A stretch of 64,000 bases of DNA from Flavobacterium chryseum (GCF_004362015.1 NZ_SNWW01000003.1:434001-498000), one strand, 5' to 3'. Positions 7,448 to 16,545 are shown, counted from the first letter of the stretch. The notes: generated by a model not told the origin, from the sequence alone. Program-made: numbers and translations.

Positions 7448-9952
7448 TTAGAAATAGAATCCGAACGATCCTTTTACTGCAAATTTATTAGCATCCGGAG
7501 CGTTTAAATAACTTCCTCTCCAGGAGAAATCGATTCTGAAAACTTTGAATATATTACCAATTCCGGCATTGTATTCCCAGTATACATTTTCAGGTGCATT
7601 GTAAACCTGATCAGAAGCATTGATGGCTCTGTTTTCACTTGAAATAGTTCCGTAAACTCCTTTTACACCAACAAATTCTCTCCAATTTAGTTTTCTCATA
7701 AATGGAATTCTGGCAAATAACCTTCCTCCAAAATCATGATTCCATTGCAAAGTGGTATATTGATCTGTTATGAATTCGTAGAAATTTAAGTTACTAAACG
7801 TATTCTCAATCGTAAAATAAGTCTGGTTTCCTGGAATTACACTCATCAATCCTAACGGAATTGTACCAAAGGTTTTTCCGGTTTCCAAAATAATATTAGA
7901 TCTTCCTAAAGGTCCTATAATAATAGGCTGCTTATAGAATAATTGTATTTTTTCGTAAGCAAAATCACTTTGCATCACGCCTTTAATTCCATAACTGAAA
8001 TTAACAAAGAAATGACTGAACGGACTATCAACAAGATCGCGTTCTACACCAAAACCGATTGTTTTACGTTTTGGCATAATCTCGAACTGAACATTGGCTT
8101 CAAACTGTTTTACTTCGCTTGCAATAACACCTGCAGGATTTTCTGGCGTTGGCAAAGTCGTATAATAATCTAAGCTAAACGTTGGTGATGCTGATGCTAA
8201 TGTTCTATATGAAATACCGGCCTGAACCACAAAGTTTTTAATTGGCTCCATTTCTACAGAAACGTTGCTCAGGTTAATGTTGGTCAGTTTTCCGTTGCTT
8301 CCTGTTGTAAACAAGGCAGATGAAGCAAAACTTCGTCCTAAAATATCGTTTGTTGTTGTTAAACTGGCTCCAATTTGTTCGATGTCGCGCCTGTTTCCTC
8401 CAGAGATAATAAGGCGTTTTTGCTTATCAAGCATCCATTTTCCTGATACTCCGTATTTGAATTTATTATCATCAAAACCATACGCTGTATAAGCTTGTAC
8501 ACGCCAAGGATCATTTGGTCCAAAATAGGTTCTTCCTCCAACTCTTAATCGCAAACCTTCGACTTCGTTGTACCCAAATGTGGAAAAAATGGGTCCGTAA
8601 TCGAAGTTTTTAAATTCGACATAACCACTTCCTAAAATGGAAACTAAACTATAAAGCTGCTTAAATCTTTTGACGGTTTGCAAAGTGTCGAGCATTTTAT
8701 AAATCCCCTGCTCGTCTTTGTTGAGTTGTTCAAAACGATTCTCTTCCCAAAATTCATCCGGCCGTTCATAAACAGCGTTGTCTATAAAATTGACTTCTTC
8801 TTTATAAAACTTCTCCGGTTTTGGAATATTGAATTTATGATTTCTAAATAATGTAGTTCGTTTTCCGTAAACTCCTTTTGATTTTTCTTTTTTATTCAAA
8901 GCAAAATCAGACATCATATAATCTCTCGTTAACAGAAAAACAGAATCATTTTGTACTTCGAATTCCTGTTCGATATAAATATCTTTTACCCAGTTAATAT
9001 TGGCACTTTTGGTAACGCCCATATTAATTTTCTTGATGGCAAAAGTGGTATCATTTACCCAAAAATCTCCTTTAAAAGTCAATTCGTTTTTACGTCGCGG
9101 ATAAAAAACAATATTATAACACCATTTTTTATCGATGTAAGCACTGTCTTTCAGGACATAATTATAAACATCAATTCCTGTTCTTGAAAGCGGGCTTGTG
9201 AAACTTTTGTCAAAAAATTTAAGGTGATTGTCGTAAATATTATAATCTGAATAAAGATCTTTTACAAAGGCTAAAATCTGTTGATTACCGTTAAATCCAG
9301 ATGTTTTACTTCCGTTAAGGTTTTCTTTTACTTTCTTTAGTGTATTATCTCCGTAAACATCATAAACCGATTCGTTGATGAAAATTGGTAAATAGGTTTT
9401 TCCGGTAACATCAGATGTATCAACGTGATCAAACACAAACTCCATTCCTTTAAAGAGTTTATTTTTCATAAAAGCACTGTCAATCGTATTCATATCGAAT
9501 TCGACTTTTTCGTACTTCTGCATCTGATATTGATTGAATTGGTAAAGTCCGTTTTTACGTTTTCTTTCCCAAATTTTTCTCAAAATATCCAGTGCCGGAT
9601 TATTTTTCTTAGATGTTTTTCCAGTAAAAATTACAACTTCGTTTAATGCTTCGGCTTCGCCTAAAACAATTTTAAAATCGTAATTCACCGCTTTTTCTAA
9701 AGGAACTTCTCTATCTGAAAATCCTGCCGAAGTAACCAGCAAAGCAGTATAAGTATTTGGCGATTCAAGATAAAAACGACCGTCTTCGTTAGAAACTATT
9801 CCGGTATTTGAACCTTTAAAAACAACATTAGCAAATGGAACTGGCTGATTTGATTTATCCAAAACAATTCCGCTCACTTTAGTTTGTGCAGTAGCAATAT
9901 TTGCGAGCGCAAATACAAAAAATAGACTGAGTAAAATTACTTTTTTTATCAT
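7448..9952 (-). CDS. DUF5686 outer-membrane protein with carboxypeptidase-like regulatory domain
   Basis: An 834-residue exported protein. The signal peptide covers residues 1-22. It is followed by a carboxypeptidase-like regulatory (beta-sandwich) domain around residues 25-110, with the typical segments GIVLDKSNQPVPFANV and GIVSNEDGRF. The remainder is the DUF5686 region, rich in alternating aromatic and polar residues and ending in an aromatic residue (FGFYF), as in outer-membrane beta-barrels. There is no TonB plug domain, so it is not a classical receptor. The function of the family is not established; roles in surface assembly or transport are guesses. It follows pdhB on the same strand but after a terminator. 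Confidence 0.85.
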   Translation of the reverse strand: MIKKVILLSLFFVFALANIATAQTKVSGIVLDKSNQPVPFANVVFKGSNTGIVSNEDGRFYLESPNTYTALLVTSAGFSDREVPLEKAVNYDFKIVLGEAEALNEVVIFTGKTSKKNNPALDILRKIWERKRKNGLYQFNQYQMQKYEKVEFDMNTIDSAFMKNKLFKGMEFVFDHVDTSDVTGKTYLPIFINESVYDVYGDNTLKKVKENLNGSKTSGFNGNQQILAFVKDLYSDYNIYDNHLKFFDKSFTSPLSRTGIDVYNYVLKDSAYIDKKWCYNIVFYPRRKNELTFKGDFWVNDTTFAIKKINMGVTKSANINWVKDIYIEQEFEVQNDSVFLLTRDYMMSDFALNKKEKSKGVYGKRTTLFRNHKFNIPKPEKFYKEEVNFIDNAVYERPDEFWEENRFEQLNKDEQGIYKMLDTLQTVKRFKQLYSLVSILGSGYVEFKNFDYGPIFSTFGYNEVEGLRLRVGGRTYFGPNDPWRVQAYTAYGFDDNKFKYGVSGKWMLDKQKRLIISGGNRRDIEQIGASLTTTNDILGRSFASSALFTTGSNGKLTNINLSNVSVEMEPIKNFVVQAGISYRTLASASPTFSLDYYTTLPTPENPAGVIASEVKQFEANVQFEIMPKRKTIGFGVERDLVDSPFSHFFVNFSYGIKGVMQSDFAYEKIQLFYKQPIIIGPLGRSNIILETGKTFGTIPLGLMSVIPGNQTYFTIENTFSNLNFYEFITDQYTTLQWNHDFGGRLFARIPFMRKLNWREFVGVKGVYGTISSENRAINASDQVYNAPENVYWEYNAGIGNIFKVFRIDFSWRGSYLNAPDANKFAVKGSFGFYF

Positions 9953-9962
9953 CTGGCAAAAA

Positions 9963-9997
9963 AAAACTTCATCAATTAATATGACTGATGAAGTTTT
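9963..9997 (-). terminator. Terminator after pdhB
   Basis: A 12-bp perfect stem AAAACTTCATCA / TGATGAAGTTTT (9963-9974, 9986-9997) with an 11-base loop, just past the pdhB stop on the minus strand and preceded by an A-run that gives the U-tract. Confidence 0.85.
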
Positions 9998-10015
9998 ATA
10001 AGAATGTTTAATTTA

Positions 10016-10993
10016 CTATTTGTACATTACTTTCTTAACTGCTTTTACTACATCAGCTGCGTTTGGCAACCAGTCTTTTAGTAAAACAGGAGAGTAAGGC
10101 GCAGGTGTATCTGCAGTTGTAATACGTTGTATTGGCGCATCAAGAAAATCAAAAGCTTGTTCTTGTACGATATATGTTATTTCAGATGAAATACTTGCAA
10201 ATGGCCAGGCTTCTTCTAAAATTACCAAACGGTTTGTTTTTTTAACAGATTTAAGAATTGCTTCGTTATCCATAGGACGTACTGTTCTTAAATCGATAAT
10301 TTCACATGAAATTCCTTCTTTAGCTAATTCATCAGCTGCAATAAAAGCTTCTTTGATGATTTTTCCGAAAGAAACAATTGTAACATCTTTTCCTTCACGT
10401 TTAACATCAGCAACTCCTAATGGAATTGTGTATTCTCCGTCCGGAACTTCACCTTTGTCACCGTACATTTGCTCAGATTCCATAAAAATTACAGGATCAT
10501 TATCGCGAATTGCAGATTTCAAAAGTCCTTTTGCATCATAAGGAGTTGACGGTACAACAACTTTAAGACCCGGAGTATTTGCAAACCAGTTTTCTAAAGC
10601 TTGTGAGTGTGTTGCTCCTAATTGACCTGCAGAAGCAGTTGGTCCACGAAAAACGATTGGCACATTAAATTGTCCACCAGTCATTTGACGCATTTTAGCA
10701 GCATTATTTATAATTTGATCAATACCAACTAAACAGAAGTTGAATGTCATGTACTCTACAATAGGACGACAACCATTCATAGCTGATCCTACTGCAATTC
10801 CTGTAAAACCAAGCTCAGCAATTGGAGTATCGATTACTCTTTTTTCGCCAAATTCAGCAAGCATTCCTTTTGAAGCTTTGTATGCTCCGTTGTATTCTGC
10901 AACTTCTTCGCCCATTAAATATATGGATTCATCGTGACGCATTTCTTCGCTCATCGCTTCGCAAATGGCCTCTCTAAATTGTATTGTTCTCAT
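10016..10993 (-). CDS. pdhB: Pyruvate dehydrogenase E1 component, beta subunit
   Basis: A 325-residue beta subunit of the thiamine-diphosphate-dependent E1 enzyme, which with the alpha subunit decarboxylates pyruvate and acetylates the E2 lipoyl domain. Characteristic segments are MRTIQFREAICEAMSEEMR at the start, the pyrimidine-binding part (IYLMGEEVAEYNGAYK, with the ThDP-activating Glu region), and the C-terminal transketolase segment DLRTVRPMDNEAILKSVKKT. The length is standard. The alpha and E2 genes are not adjacent, so the complex is encoded at split loci. A branched-chain oxoacid E1 beta is the main alternative, less likely from the overall sequence. Confidence 0.88.
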   Translation of the reverse strand: MRTIQFREAICEAMSEEMRHDESIYLMGEEVAEYNGAYKASKGMLAEFGEKRVIDTPIAELGFTGIAVGSAMNGCRPIVEYMTFNFCLVGIDQIINNAAKMRQMTGGQFNVPIVFRGPTASAGQLGATHSQALENWFANTPGLKVVVPSTPYDAKGLLKSAIRDNDPVIFMESEQMYGDKGEVPDGEYTIPLGVADVKREGKDVTIVSFGKIIKEAFIAADELAKEGISCEIIDLRTVRPMDNEAILKSVKKTNRLVILEEAWPFASISSEITYIVQEQAFDFLDAPIQRITTADTPAPYSPVLLKDWLPNAADVVKAVKKVMYK

Positions 10994-11024
10994 ATTTATA
11001 TTGTATGTTGAATTTTCTGAAGAG

Positions 11025-11032
11025 CAAAAATA
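11025..11032 (-). promoter_or_regulatory. -7 element of pdhB promoter
   Basis: TATTTTTG on the minus strand, about 31 bases upstream of the pdhB ATG, matches TAnnTTTG. Confidence 0.5.
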
Positions 11033-11171
11033 AATATTTTAAATAACTTAAAAGCATAAATTGAATTTAAAATCACATGAACTTCTTTCCTGATTTGGTT
11101 TTTAACTTTTTAAATTTTATTGTACAGTTTACGAAATCGATATAATACCCGATTTGTGACATAAAAATCAT

Positions 11172-11201
11172 TTTACACAAATTCAGCTTTATTTGTGTAA
11201 A
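11172..11201. promoter_or_regulatory. Perfect 11-bp inverted repeat, possible operator
   Basis: TTTACACAAAT (11172-11182) and ATTTGTGTAAA (11191-11201) are perfect complements around an 8-base loop. No T-run follows, and it is far from either gene's end, so a terminator is unlikely. It could be a binding site for a dimeric regulator. Confidence 0.4.
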
Positions 11202-11442
11202 TCTAAAATTTAGTAGAATTGTCTTTCAAAATAAAACAACTTTAGACACAGCGTAAATAATCTCAACTTTAAGTCCTACATGACTATTCTGAAATTGCAA
11301 ATTCCTTAAGGATCAATAGAAATGACTGCATTTTCACTTTTAAATCACGATAAAAAGACTTCAAAAATTCATAATCTTCGAAAACGTAATAGTTTTTAAA
11401 AAATATTATGCATGCATAGTATATTATTCCGATTTTAATTTC

Positions 11443-11450
11443 TAAATTTG
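11443..11450 (+). promoter_or_regulatory. -7 element of etfB promoter
   Basis: TAAATTTG matches TAnnTTTG, 33 bases before the etfB ATG. Confidence 0.5.
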
Positions 11451-11483
11451 TAAAAGAATATTATAAATATAAAATATATACTT

Positions 11484-12230
11484 ATGAAAATATTAGTTTG
11501 CATCAGTCATGTACCTGATACTACTTCAAAAATCAACTTCTCCAATGGTGATTCAGAATTCGACACCAATGGTGTACAATATGTGATTAATCCTAATGAT
11601 GAGTTTGGTTTAACTCGTGCTATTTGGTTTCAGGAACAACAAGGCGCTACTGTAACTGTAGTAAATGTTGGAGGTCCTGATACTGAGCCAACTTTGCGTA
11701 AAGCATTGGCAATTGGTGCAAATGAAGCAATTCGTGTAAATGCTAATCCTACTGATGGTTTTTTCGTTGCAAAACAATTGGCTGAAGTAATTAAAACCGG
11801 TGGTTACGATCTTGTAATTGCAGGAAAAGAGTCTTTAGATTATAATGGAGGAATGGTTCCTGGAATGATTGCAGGAATTTTAGGTTCTAACTTTTTAAAC
11901 TCTTGTACAAGTGTTACTGTTGAAGGAAACAATGTAAAAGCGGTTCGTGAAATTGATGGTGGAAAAGAAACGGTAAGTACTACTTTACCTTTAATTATTG
12001 GTGGACAAAAAGGTCTTGTTGAAGAAAAAGATTTACGTATCCCGAACATGAGAGGAATCATGACAGCAAGAACTAAAGCTTTAACAATTCTAGAGCCGGT
12101 TGATGCTCCTGTAAATACAAAAGCAGTGAAATTTGAAAAACCTGCTCCAAAATCAGCAGTGAAATTAATTTCTCCTGATAATTTAGATGAGTTAATTAAT
12201 TTATTACACAACGAAGCGAAAGTGATTTAA
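11484..12230 (+). CDS. etfB: Electron transfer flavoprotein subunit beta
   Basis: A 248-residue small subunit of electron transfer flavoprotein. With EtfA it accepts electrons from acyl-CoA dehydrogenases and other flavoenzymes and passes them towards the quinone pool. The start MKILVCISHVPDTTSKI and the segment NPNDEFGLTRAIWFQEQQGA are typical of the beta chain, as is the AMP-site region VIAGKESLDYNGGMVPGMI. Length is standard. It is the first gene of an etfBA pair, but 161 bases of repeat sequence separate the two, unusual for subunits of a heterodimer. Confidence 0.95.
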   Translation: MKILVCISHVPDTTSKINFSNGDSEFDTNGVQYVINPNDEFGLTRAIWFQEQQGATVTVVNVGGPDTEPTLRKALAIGANEAIRVNANPTDGFFVAKQLAEVIKTGGYDLVIAGKESLDYNGGMVPGMIAGILGSNFLNSCTSVTVEGNNVKAVREIDGGKETVSTTLPLIIGGQKGLVEEKDLRIPNMRGIMTARTKALTILEPVDAPVNTKAVKFEKPAPKSAVKLISPDNLDELINLLHNEAKVI

Positions 12231-12391
12231 GATTGTAGTCCCGAATTCTCGGGATAGATTTTAGATTGCAGATTGTGCAATACGAAATCTAAAACCAACA
12301 TTTGATTCACTTCAAAATCTAAAATCAATAATCATTTTAGATTTCAATTTTAAAAAAATCTGAAATCTAAAATCTAAAATCTAAAATTATT
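12231..12391. repeat. AAATCTA heptamer repeats between etfB and etfA
   Basis: Directly after the etfB stop lie a TCCCGA/TCGGGA palindrome (12239-12254) and several copies of TTTAGAT and its complement ATCTAAA. Units at 12315-12325 and 12334-12344 form a perfect 11-bp hairpin with an 8-base loop. From about 12358 to 12387 the units AAATCTG, AAATCTA, AAATCTA, AAATCTA follow each other with a strict 7-base period and stop just before the etfA ATG at 12392. The whole intergenic segment is made of this repeat. Confidence 0.8.
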
Positions 12392-13360
12392 ATGTCATTA
12401 TTAATATATGCAGAATCTGCAGAAGGAAAATTTAAAAAAGTAGCTTTTGAATTAGCTTCATATGCTAAAAAAGTAGCTGAAACATTAGGAACAACAGTTA
12501 CGGCTGTAACTGTAAACATTAGCGACGTAAGCGAATTATCTAAATACGGAGTTGATAAAGTATTAAAAGTTACAAACGATAAATTAGCAGGTTTTACCGC
12601 TAAGGCTTACGCCGATGTTATCAAACAAGCTGCTGAAAAAGAAGGAACAAAAGTTGTTTTGCTTTCTTCTACAACAGATAGTATTTATCTTTCATCATTG
12701 GTTGCTGTGGCTTTAAATGCTGGTTTTGCATCTAACGTTGTTGGATTACCATTAAGCACTTCTCCTTTTCAGGTAAAAAGAAATGCTTTCTCAAACAAAG
12801 CTTTCAATATTACTGAAATTAGTACAGATGTAAAAGTTCTTGGTTTGGCTAAAAACTCTTACGGAATTTTCGAAAGTGCAGGATCTGCAACCGTAGAAGA
12901 TTTTAATCCATCAATTGGAGACAATGATTTTGGTGTTAAAGTAGAATCTGTAGAAAAAGTATCAGGAAAAGTATCTATCGCTGATGCTGATGTTGTAGTT
13001 TCTGGCGGACGTGGTTTAAAAGGACCGGAAAACTGGGGATTAGTTGAAGATTTAGCAGCTGTTTTAGGCGCTGCAACTGCTTGTTCTAAACCAGTTTCAG
13101 ATTTAGGATGGAGACCTCACAGCGAGCACGTTGGACAAACAGGAAAACCTGTTGCGACCAACTTGTATATTGCTATTGGTATTTCCGGAGCTATTCAGCA
13201 TATTGCAGGAATCAACTCATCAAAAGTAAAAGTAGTTATCAACAGTGATGCTGAAGCGCCTTTCTTTAAAGTTGCTGATTACGGTATTGTTGGAGATGCA
13301 TTTGAAATTGTTCCTAAATTAACAGAGAAATTAAAAGCTTTCAAAGCACAACATTCTTAA
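12392..13360 (+). CDS. etfA: Electron transfer flavoprotein subunit alpha
   Basis: A 322-residue large subunit of ETF, carrying FAD. The C-terminal FAD-binding domain shows GGRGLKGPENWGLVEDLA, the segment KPVSDLGWRPHSEHVGQTGK and the signature LYIAIGISGAIQHIAGINSS near residues 255-275. The N-terminal domain provides the interface to EtfB. The length is typical. It shares direction with etfB and probably the same transcript, reading through the heptamer-repeat spacer, and a terminator follows. Confidence 0.95.
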   Translation: MSLLIYAESAEGKFKKVAFELASYAKKVAETLGTTVTAVTVNISDVSELSKYGVDKVLKVTNDKLAGFTAKAYADVIKQAAEKEGTKVVLLSSTTDSIYLSSLVAVALNAGFASNVVGLPLSTSPFQVKRNAFSNKAFNITEISTDVKVLGLAKNSYGIFESAGSATVEDFNPSIGDNDFGVKVESVEKVSGKVSIADADVVVSGGRGLKGPENWGLVEDLAAVLGAATACSKPVSDLGWRPHSEHVGQTGKPVATNLYIAIGISGAIQHIAGINSSKVKVVINSDAEAPFFKVADYGIVGDAFEIVPKLTEKLKAFKAQHS

Positions 13361-13384
13361 TTTAGAAATCTCTATAAAAATATA

Positions 13385-13432
13385 GCTGCCTAAAAACAAG
13401 ATAATCGTATCTTTGCTTTAGGTGGCTTTTTT
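13385..13432 (+). terminator. Terminator after etfA
   Basis: GCTGCCTAAA / TTTAGGTGGC (13385-13394, 13417-13426), eight Watson-Crick plus two wobble pairs, followed by a six-T run. Confidence 0.7.
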
Positions 13433-13524
13433 GTTCCATATTTTTTGATTAAAATTGCACCTTTATTTTTTAATTAAAAAAAGTACTAAAATGTGGCATT
13501 AACTGCCCTTTTTTACCCATATAT

Positions 13525-14148
13525 ATGAGTCTAGTAAAATTATCCATAAAAGGAATATCATACAGCCAAACTCAAAATGGCGCTTATGCCTTAATTTTGA
13601 ATGAAGTTGATGGCGAAAGAAAACTGCCAATCGTTATTGGCGCTTTTGAAGCTCAGTCAATTGCTATTGCCCTGGAAAAAGAGATAAAACCTCCTCGCCC
13701 GTTAACGCATGATTTGTTCAAAAACTTTGCAGAACGATTTGATATTGTTGTTAAACAAGTCATTATTCACAAACTTGTTGACGGCGTTTTCTATTCAAGT
13801 TTAATTTGCGAAAGAGATAAAATCGAAGAAATTATCGACGCCAGAACTTCTGATGCGATTGCATTGGCATTACGATTTAATGCTCCAATTTTTACTTATA
13901 AAAATATTTTAGATAAAGCTGGTATTTATTTAAAATCAAACACTGCCGAAACAGATCAGGGTTCTCAGGAAATTGATGATGTACTTTCGAACCCGGAAAC
14001 TTTTGGCCGTGAAGAAGAAACAAATCAATCCGGAGATGTGTATGCCAAACATAGTTTAGAAGAACTGAATGATCTTTTAGATCAGGCCGTTTCTCAGGAA
14101 GATTATGAAAAAGCAGCAAAAATCAGAGACGAAATCTCGAAAAGATAA
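13525..14148 (+). CDS. Bifunctional nuclease (DUF151) domain protein with C-terminal UVR motif
   Basis: A 207-residue cytosolic protein. Residues 1-135 form the DUF151/bifunctional nuclease domain, with LPIVIGAFEAQSIAIAL and DARTSDAIALALRF as recognisable segments. A variable acidic linker follows. Residues about 176-206 (SLEELNDLLDQAVSQEDYEK and on) form a UVR-type coiled hairpin, as found in UvrB, UvrC and McsA. The domain pair is widespread in Bacteroidota. Nuclease activity is reported for plant DUF151 members; the bacterial role is unsettled, and the UVR motif suggests partner binding. It is followed by repeat sequence and thyA. Confidence 0.85.
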   Translation: MSLVKLSIKGISYSQTQNGAYALILNEVDGERKLPIVIGAFEAQSIAIALEKEIKPPRPLTHDLFKNFAERFDIVVKQVIIHKLVDGVFYSSLICERDKIEEIIDARTSDAIALALRFNAPIFTYKNILDKAGIYLKSNTAETDQGSQEIDDVLSNPETFGREEETNQSGDVYAKHSLEELNDLLDQAVSQEDYEKAAKIRDEISKR

Positions 14149-14264
14149 TTTTAAGGCTGTAAGCCATAAGCTTTAGGCTGTAAGCTTAAAGCGAAAAATA
14201 TTAAAAACAAGCTATGAGCCTTAGGAAAAAGCCTAAAGCTTAAAGCCTAAAGCTTAAAGCAGTC
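14149..14264. repeat. AAGCTTA/AAGCCTA heptamer repeats before thyA
   Basis: The gap between the DUF151 gene and thyA consists of AAGC-based units. AAGCTTTAGGC (14168-14178) is the exact complement of GCCTAAAGCTT, which occurs at 14231-14241 and 14245-14255. The right-hand copies run TAAAGCT, TAAAGCC, TAAAGCT, TAAAGC with a 7-base period and end four bases before the thyA ATG. This has the same design as the AAATCTA and AAATTCC elements but a different unit. Confidence 0.8.
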
Positions 14265-15116
14265 ATGAAGCAATACTTAGATTTAGTAAAACACGTTTTA
14301 GAAAACGGGAACCAAAAAGGAGACCGAACCGGAACTGGAACAAAAAGTGTTTTTGGTTACCAAATGCGTTTTGATTTAAGTGAAGGTTTCCCGATGGTTA
14401 CGACCAAAAAATTACACCTGAAATCTATTATTTACGAGTTGCTTTGGTTTTTAAAAGGCGACACCAATATCAAATATCTTAAGGAAAACGGAGTGAAGAT
14501 TTGGGATGCCTGGGCAGACTCTAATGGAGATTTAGGCCCGGTCTACGGACATCAATGGCGTAACTGGAACAGTGAAGAAATTGATCAGATTTCTGAATTG
14601 ATAACGGAGCTAAAAACAAATCCGAATAGCCGGAGAATGCTGGTTTCTGCATGGAATCCATCGGTTTTACCGGATACCAAAAAATCATTTGAAGAAAACG
14701 TTGCCAATAATAAAGCTGCATTGCCTCCTTGCCATGCTTTTTTTCAGTTTTATGTAACAAGCCCGGATCTTGAAAAAGGCGAAACAAAAGGAAAATTATC
14801 TTGCCAGTTGTACCAGCGTAGTGCTGATATATTTTTGGGAGTTCCTTTTAATATTGCTTCTTACGCACTTTTAACAATGATGATTGCTCAGGTTTGCGAT
14901 TTAGAATATGGTGAATTTATTCACACTTTTGGAGATGCACACATTTACAACAATCATTTTGAACAATTAGAATTGCAATTAACGCGTGAACCAAAACCAT
15001 TACCAAAAATGATTTTAAATCCAGCGATTAAAAACATTTTCGATTTTGATTATAACGATTTTACACTTTTAGATTATGAACCGCATGCCGGCATAAAAGG
15101 AAGTGTTGCTGTATAA
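14265..15116 (+). CDS. thyA: Thymidylate synthase
   Basis: A 283-residue enzyme that methylates dUMP to dTMP with methylene-tetrahydrofolate, yielding dihydrofolate. The dUMP phosphate-binding Arg is in [13 protein letters not shown] (from residue 20). The catalytic Cys is C156 in [11 protein letters not shown], and [18 protein letters not shown] and GDAHIYNNH are the conserved downstream segments. It is about 20 residues longer than the E. coli enzyme, mainly from a stretch before the catalytic Cys and one just after it ([12 protein letters not shown]). folA, which recycles the dihydrofolate product, lies 0.9 kb downstream on the same strand. Confidence 0.97.
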   Translation: MKQYLDLVKHVLENGNQKGDRTGTGTKSVFGYQMRFDLSEGFPMVTTKKLHLKSIIYELLWFLKGDTNIKYLKENGVKIWDAWADSNGDLGPVYGHQWRNWNSEEIDQISELITELKTNPNSRRMLVSAWNPSVLPDTKKSFEENVANNKAALPPCHAFFQFYVTSPDLEKGETKGKLSCQLYQRSADIFLGVPFNIASYALLTMMIAQVCDLEYGEFIHTFGDAHIYNNHFEQLELQLTREPKPLPKMILNPAIKNIFDFDYNDFTLLDYEPHAGIKGSVAV

Positions 15117-15124
15117 AAAAACAT

Positions 15125-15160
15125 AAAAAATCCGCTGAAAGTTTTTAGCGGATTTTTTTA
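15125..15160 (+). terminator. Terminator between thyA and CBM48 gene
   Basis: A 12-bp perfect stem AAAAAATCCGCT / AGCGGATTTTTT (15125-15136, 15147-15158) with a 10-base loop. It ends at the 3' end of the convergent CBM48-like gene, so it likely serves both. Confidence 0.85.
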
Positions 15161-15454
15161 TACGACTAAAACACTATTTTCACTTCCTGCAAAATCATTC
15201 CATTTGTATGAATCTGCCTCAGGATCGTTAACATAACTTCCGTCAATTATATATTTAAATTCATAAATAGCATCTTTAACCAAGTCATAAGTCGCTTTAA
15301 AAGTTCCGTTTTTTAATTTACTTAAGGTTCCTTCCTCGGCATTCCAATTGTTAAAATCTCCAACAACAGCGGCCGAATTTGCATCTTTAGCTTCTACTGA
15401 AAATGTAACTTTACAAACTGGCTTAGTTTTAATGAATTGTTTCTTTAAAGACAT
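15158..15454 (-). CDS. Isoamylase early-set / CBM48-like domain protein
   Basis: A 98-residue protein consisting almost entirely of one glycogen-recognition-like (AMPK beta/CBM48) immunoglobulin fold. Conserved segments are VTFSVEAKDANSAAVVGDFN, the following NW, and YEFKYIIDGSYVNDPEAD. No signal peptide is visible, so it is probably cytosolic. Stand-alone CBM48 proteins are common in flavobacteria; they may bind alpha-glucans or act as protein-interaction modules, but this is inference. It converges on thyA. Confidence 0.8.
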   Translation of the reverse strand: MSLKKQFIKTKPVCKVTFSVEAKDANSAAVVGDFNNWNAEEGTLSKLKNGTFKATYDLVKDAIYEFKYIIDGSYVNDPEADSYKWNDFAGSENSVLVV

Positions 15455-15695
15455 AACTATTTAATTTTTAGATTTATACAATAAAATTACAGAATAATTC
15501 CTACAGTTAGATATCAAAGTAATCGATTTATGATAATAGCAAAAAGGCAACACTAATTTCGTTTTATCAATAATTAAACGGCCTAAAAATTTTACATTTC
15601 AAATTCAAAACTCTTTCCAAAGCAAATATTGTGATTCTAAAATAGTATGATTTCAAAATAAATTCTAACTTTATAAAATCATTATTTTAGATCTT

Positions 15696-16043
15696 ATGGA
15701 AAAAGAAGTGCACGAACAATACGAATATGCCCGAAGAAGATTAAGACAAAAAAAAATATTATATTTTCACTTTGTGTTTTTTCTTATTGGGAGTTTATTC
15801 TTATTTATTGCAAATAAATTTTTTGGATTTGGCGTTAGTGCCACTGAGCCAAATTGGTGCATATGGGCCATAACAATATGGTTCTTTATCTTTATTTTAC
15901 ACTTTATAAAAGTTTATATTACAGATAGATTTATGAATAAAAGGTGGGAAAGAGAACAAATTGACAGACTTGTTGCTTTACAGCAAAAAAGAATAAGTCA
16001 ATTAGAATCAAAAGTAAATGAAGATACTGATAATAAAATTTAG
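15696..16043 (+). CDS. 2TM domain-containing membrane protein
   Basis: A 115-residue protein with two predicted membrane helices (about residues 22-42 and 53-74) between a basic N-terminal stretch (EYARRRLRQKKI) and a charged C-terminal helix (RFMNKRWEREQIDRLVALQQ). This is the layout of the Bacteroidota 2TM domain family, in which the domain also occurs fused to LytTR regulators. Its function is unknown. It ends 12 bases before folA and is probably co-transcribed with it. Confidence 0.75.
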   Translation: MEKEVHEQYEYARRRLRQKKILYFHFVFFLIGSLFLFIANKFFGFGVSATEPNWCIWAITIWFFIFILHFIKVYITDRFMNKRWEREQIDRLVALQQKRISQLESKVNEDTDNKI

Positions 16044-16055
16044 TTTTAGATTACC

Positions 16056-16538
16056 ATGATTATAATGATAGCGGCTGTTGCCGAAAACAATGCGCTTGGA
16101 AAAAACAATGAATTGGTTTGGCATTTACCAAATGATTTTAAAAGATTTAAATCACTTACAACCAATCATCATATTATAATGGGAAGAAAAACTTTTGAAA
16201 GTTTTCCTAAACCTTTACCAAACAGAGTTCACGTTGTGATAACGCGCCAGACTGATTATAATCCCGAAGGCTGTATTGTAGTAGACAGTATTGAAAAAGC
16301 TATTGCTGTATGTCCTGAAGATGAAGATTCTTATATTATTGGCGGTGGTGAAATTTACAATTTGGCTTTACCTTATTCAGATATTATCGAAATCACGAAA
16401 GTGCACCATACTTTTGAAGCGGATACTTTTTTTCCGGAAATTAATAAAAATGAATGGCAGCTGGTAGAATCTGAAGAAAACTTTAAAGACGAAAAACATC
16501 TTTACGATTATACTTATGAAACTTACATAAAGTTATAA
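16056..16538 (+). CDS. folA: Dihydrofolate reductase
   Basis: A 160-residue NADPH-dependent reductase that regenerates tetrahydrofolate from the dihydrofolate made by ThyA. The N-terminal MIIMIAAVAENNALGKNNEL, then VWHLPNDFKRFK, which carries the substrate-binding Asp (D27-equivalent), IIMGRKTFESFPKPLPNR (NADPH site) and IIGGGEIYNLALPY are all as in the family. The length is standard. A terminator follows directly. Confidence 0.95.
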   Translation: MIIMIAAVAENNALGKNNELVWHLPNDFKRFKSLTTNHHIIMGRKTFESFPKPLPNRVHVVITRQTDYNPEGCIVVDSIEKAIAVCPEDEDSYIIGGGEIYNLALPYSDIIEITKVHHTFEADTFFPEINKNEWQLVESEENFKDEKHLYDYTYETYIKL

Positions 16539-16545
16539 AACAAAA

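Larger units (their letters stand above)
10994..11483. other. 490-base divergent intergenic region between pdhB and etfB
   Basis: No coding sequence is supported. The region holds a candidate -7 element for each flanking gene (11025-11032 minus, 11443-11450 plus) and a perfect 11-bp inverted repeat at 11172-11201. It is long for this genome segment and may hold regulatory sites not otherwise recognised. Confidence 0.6.
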
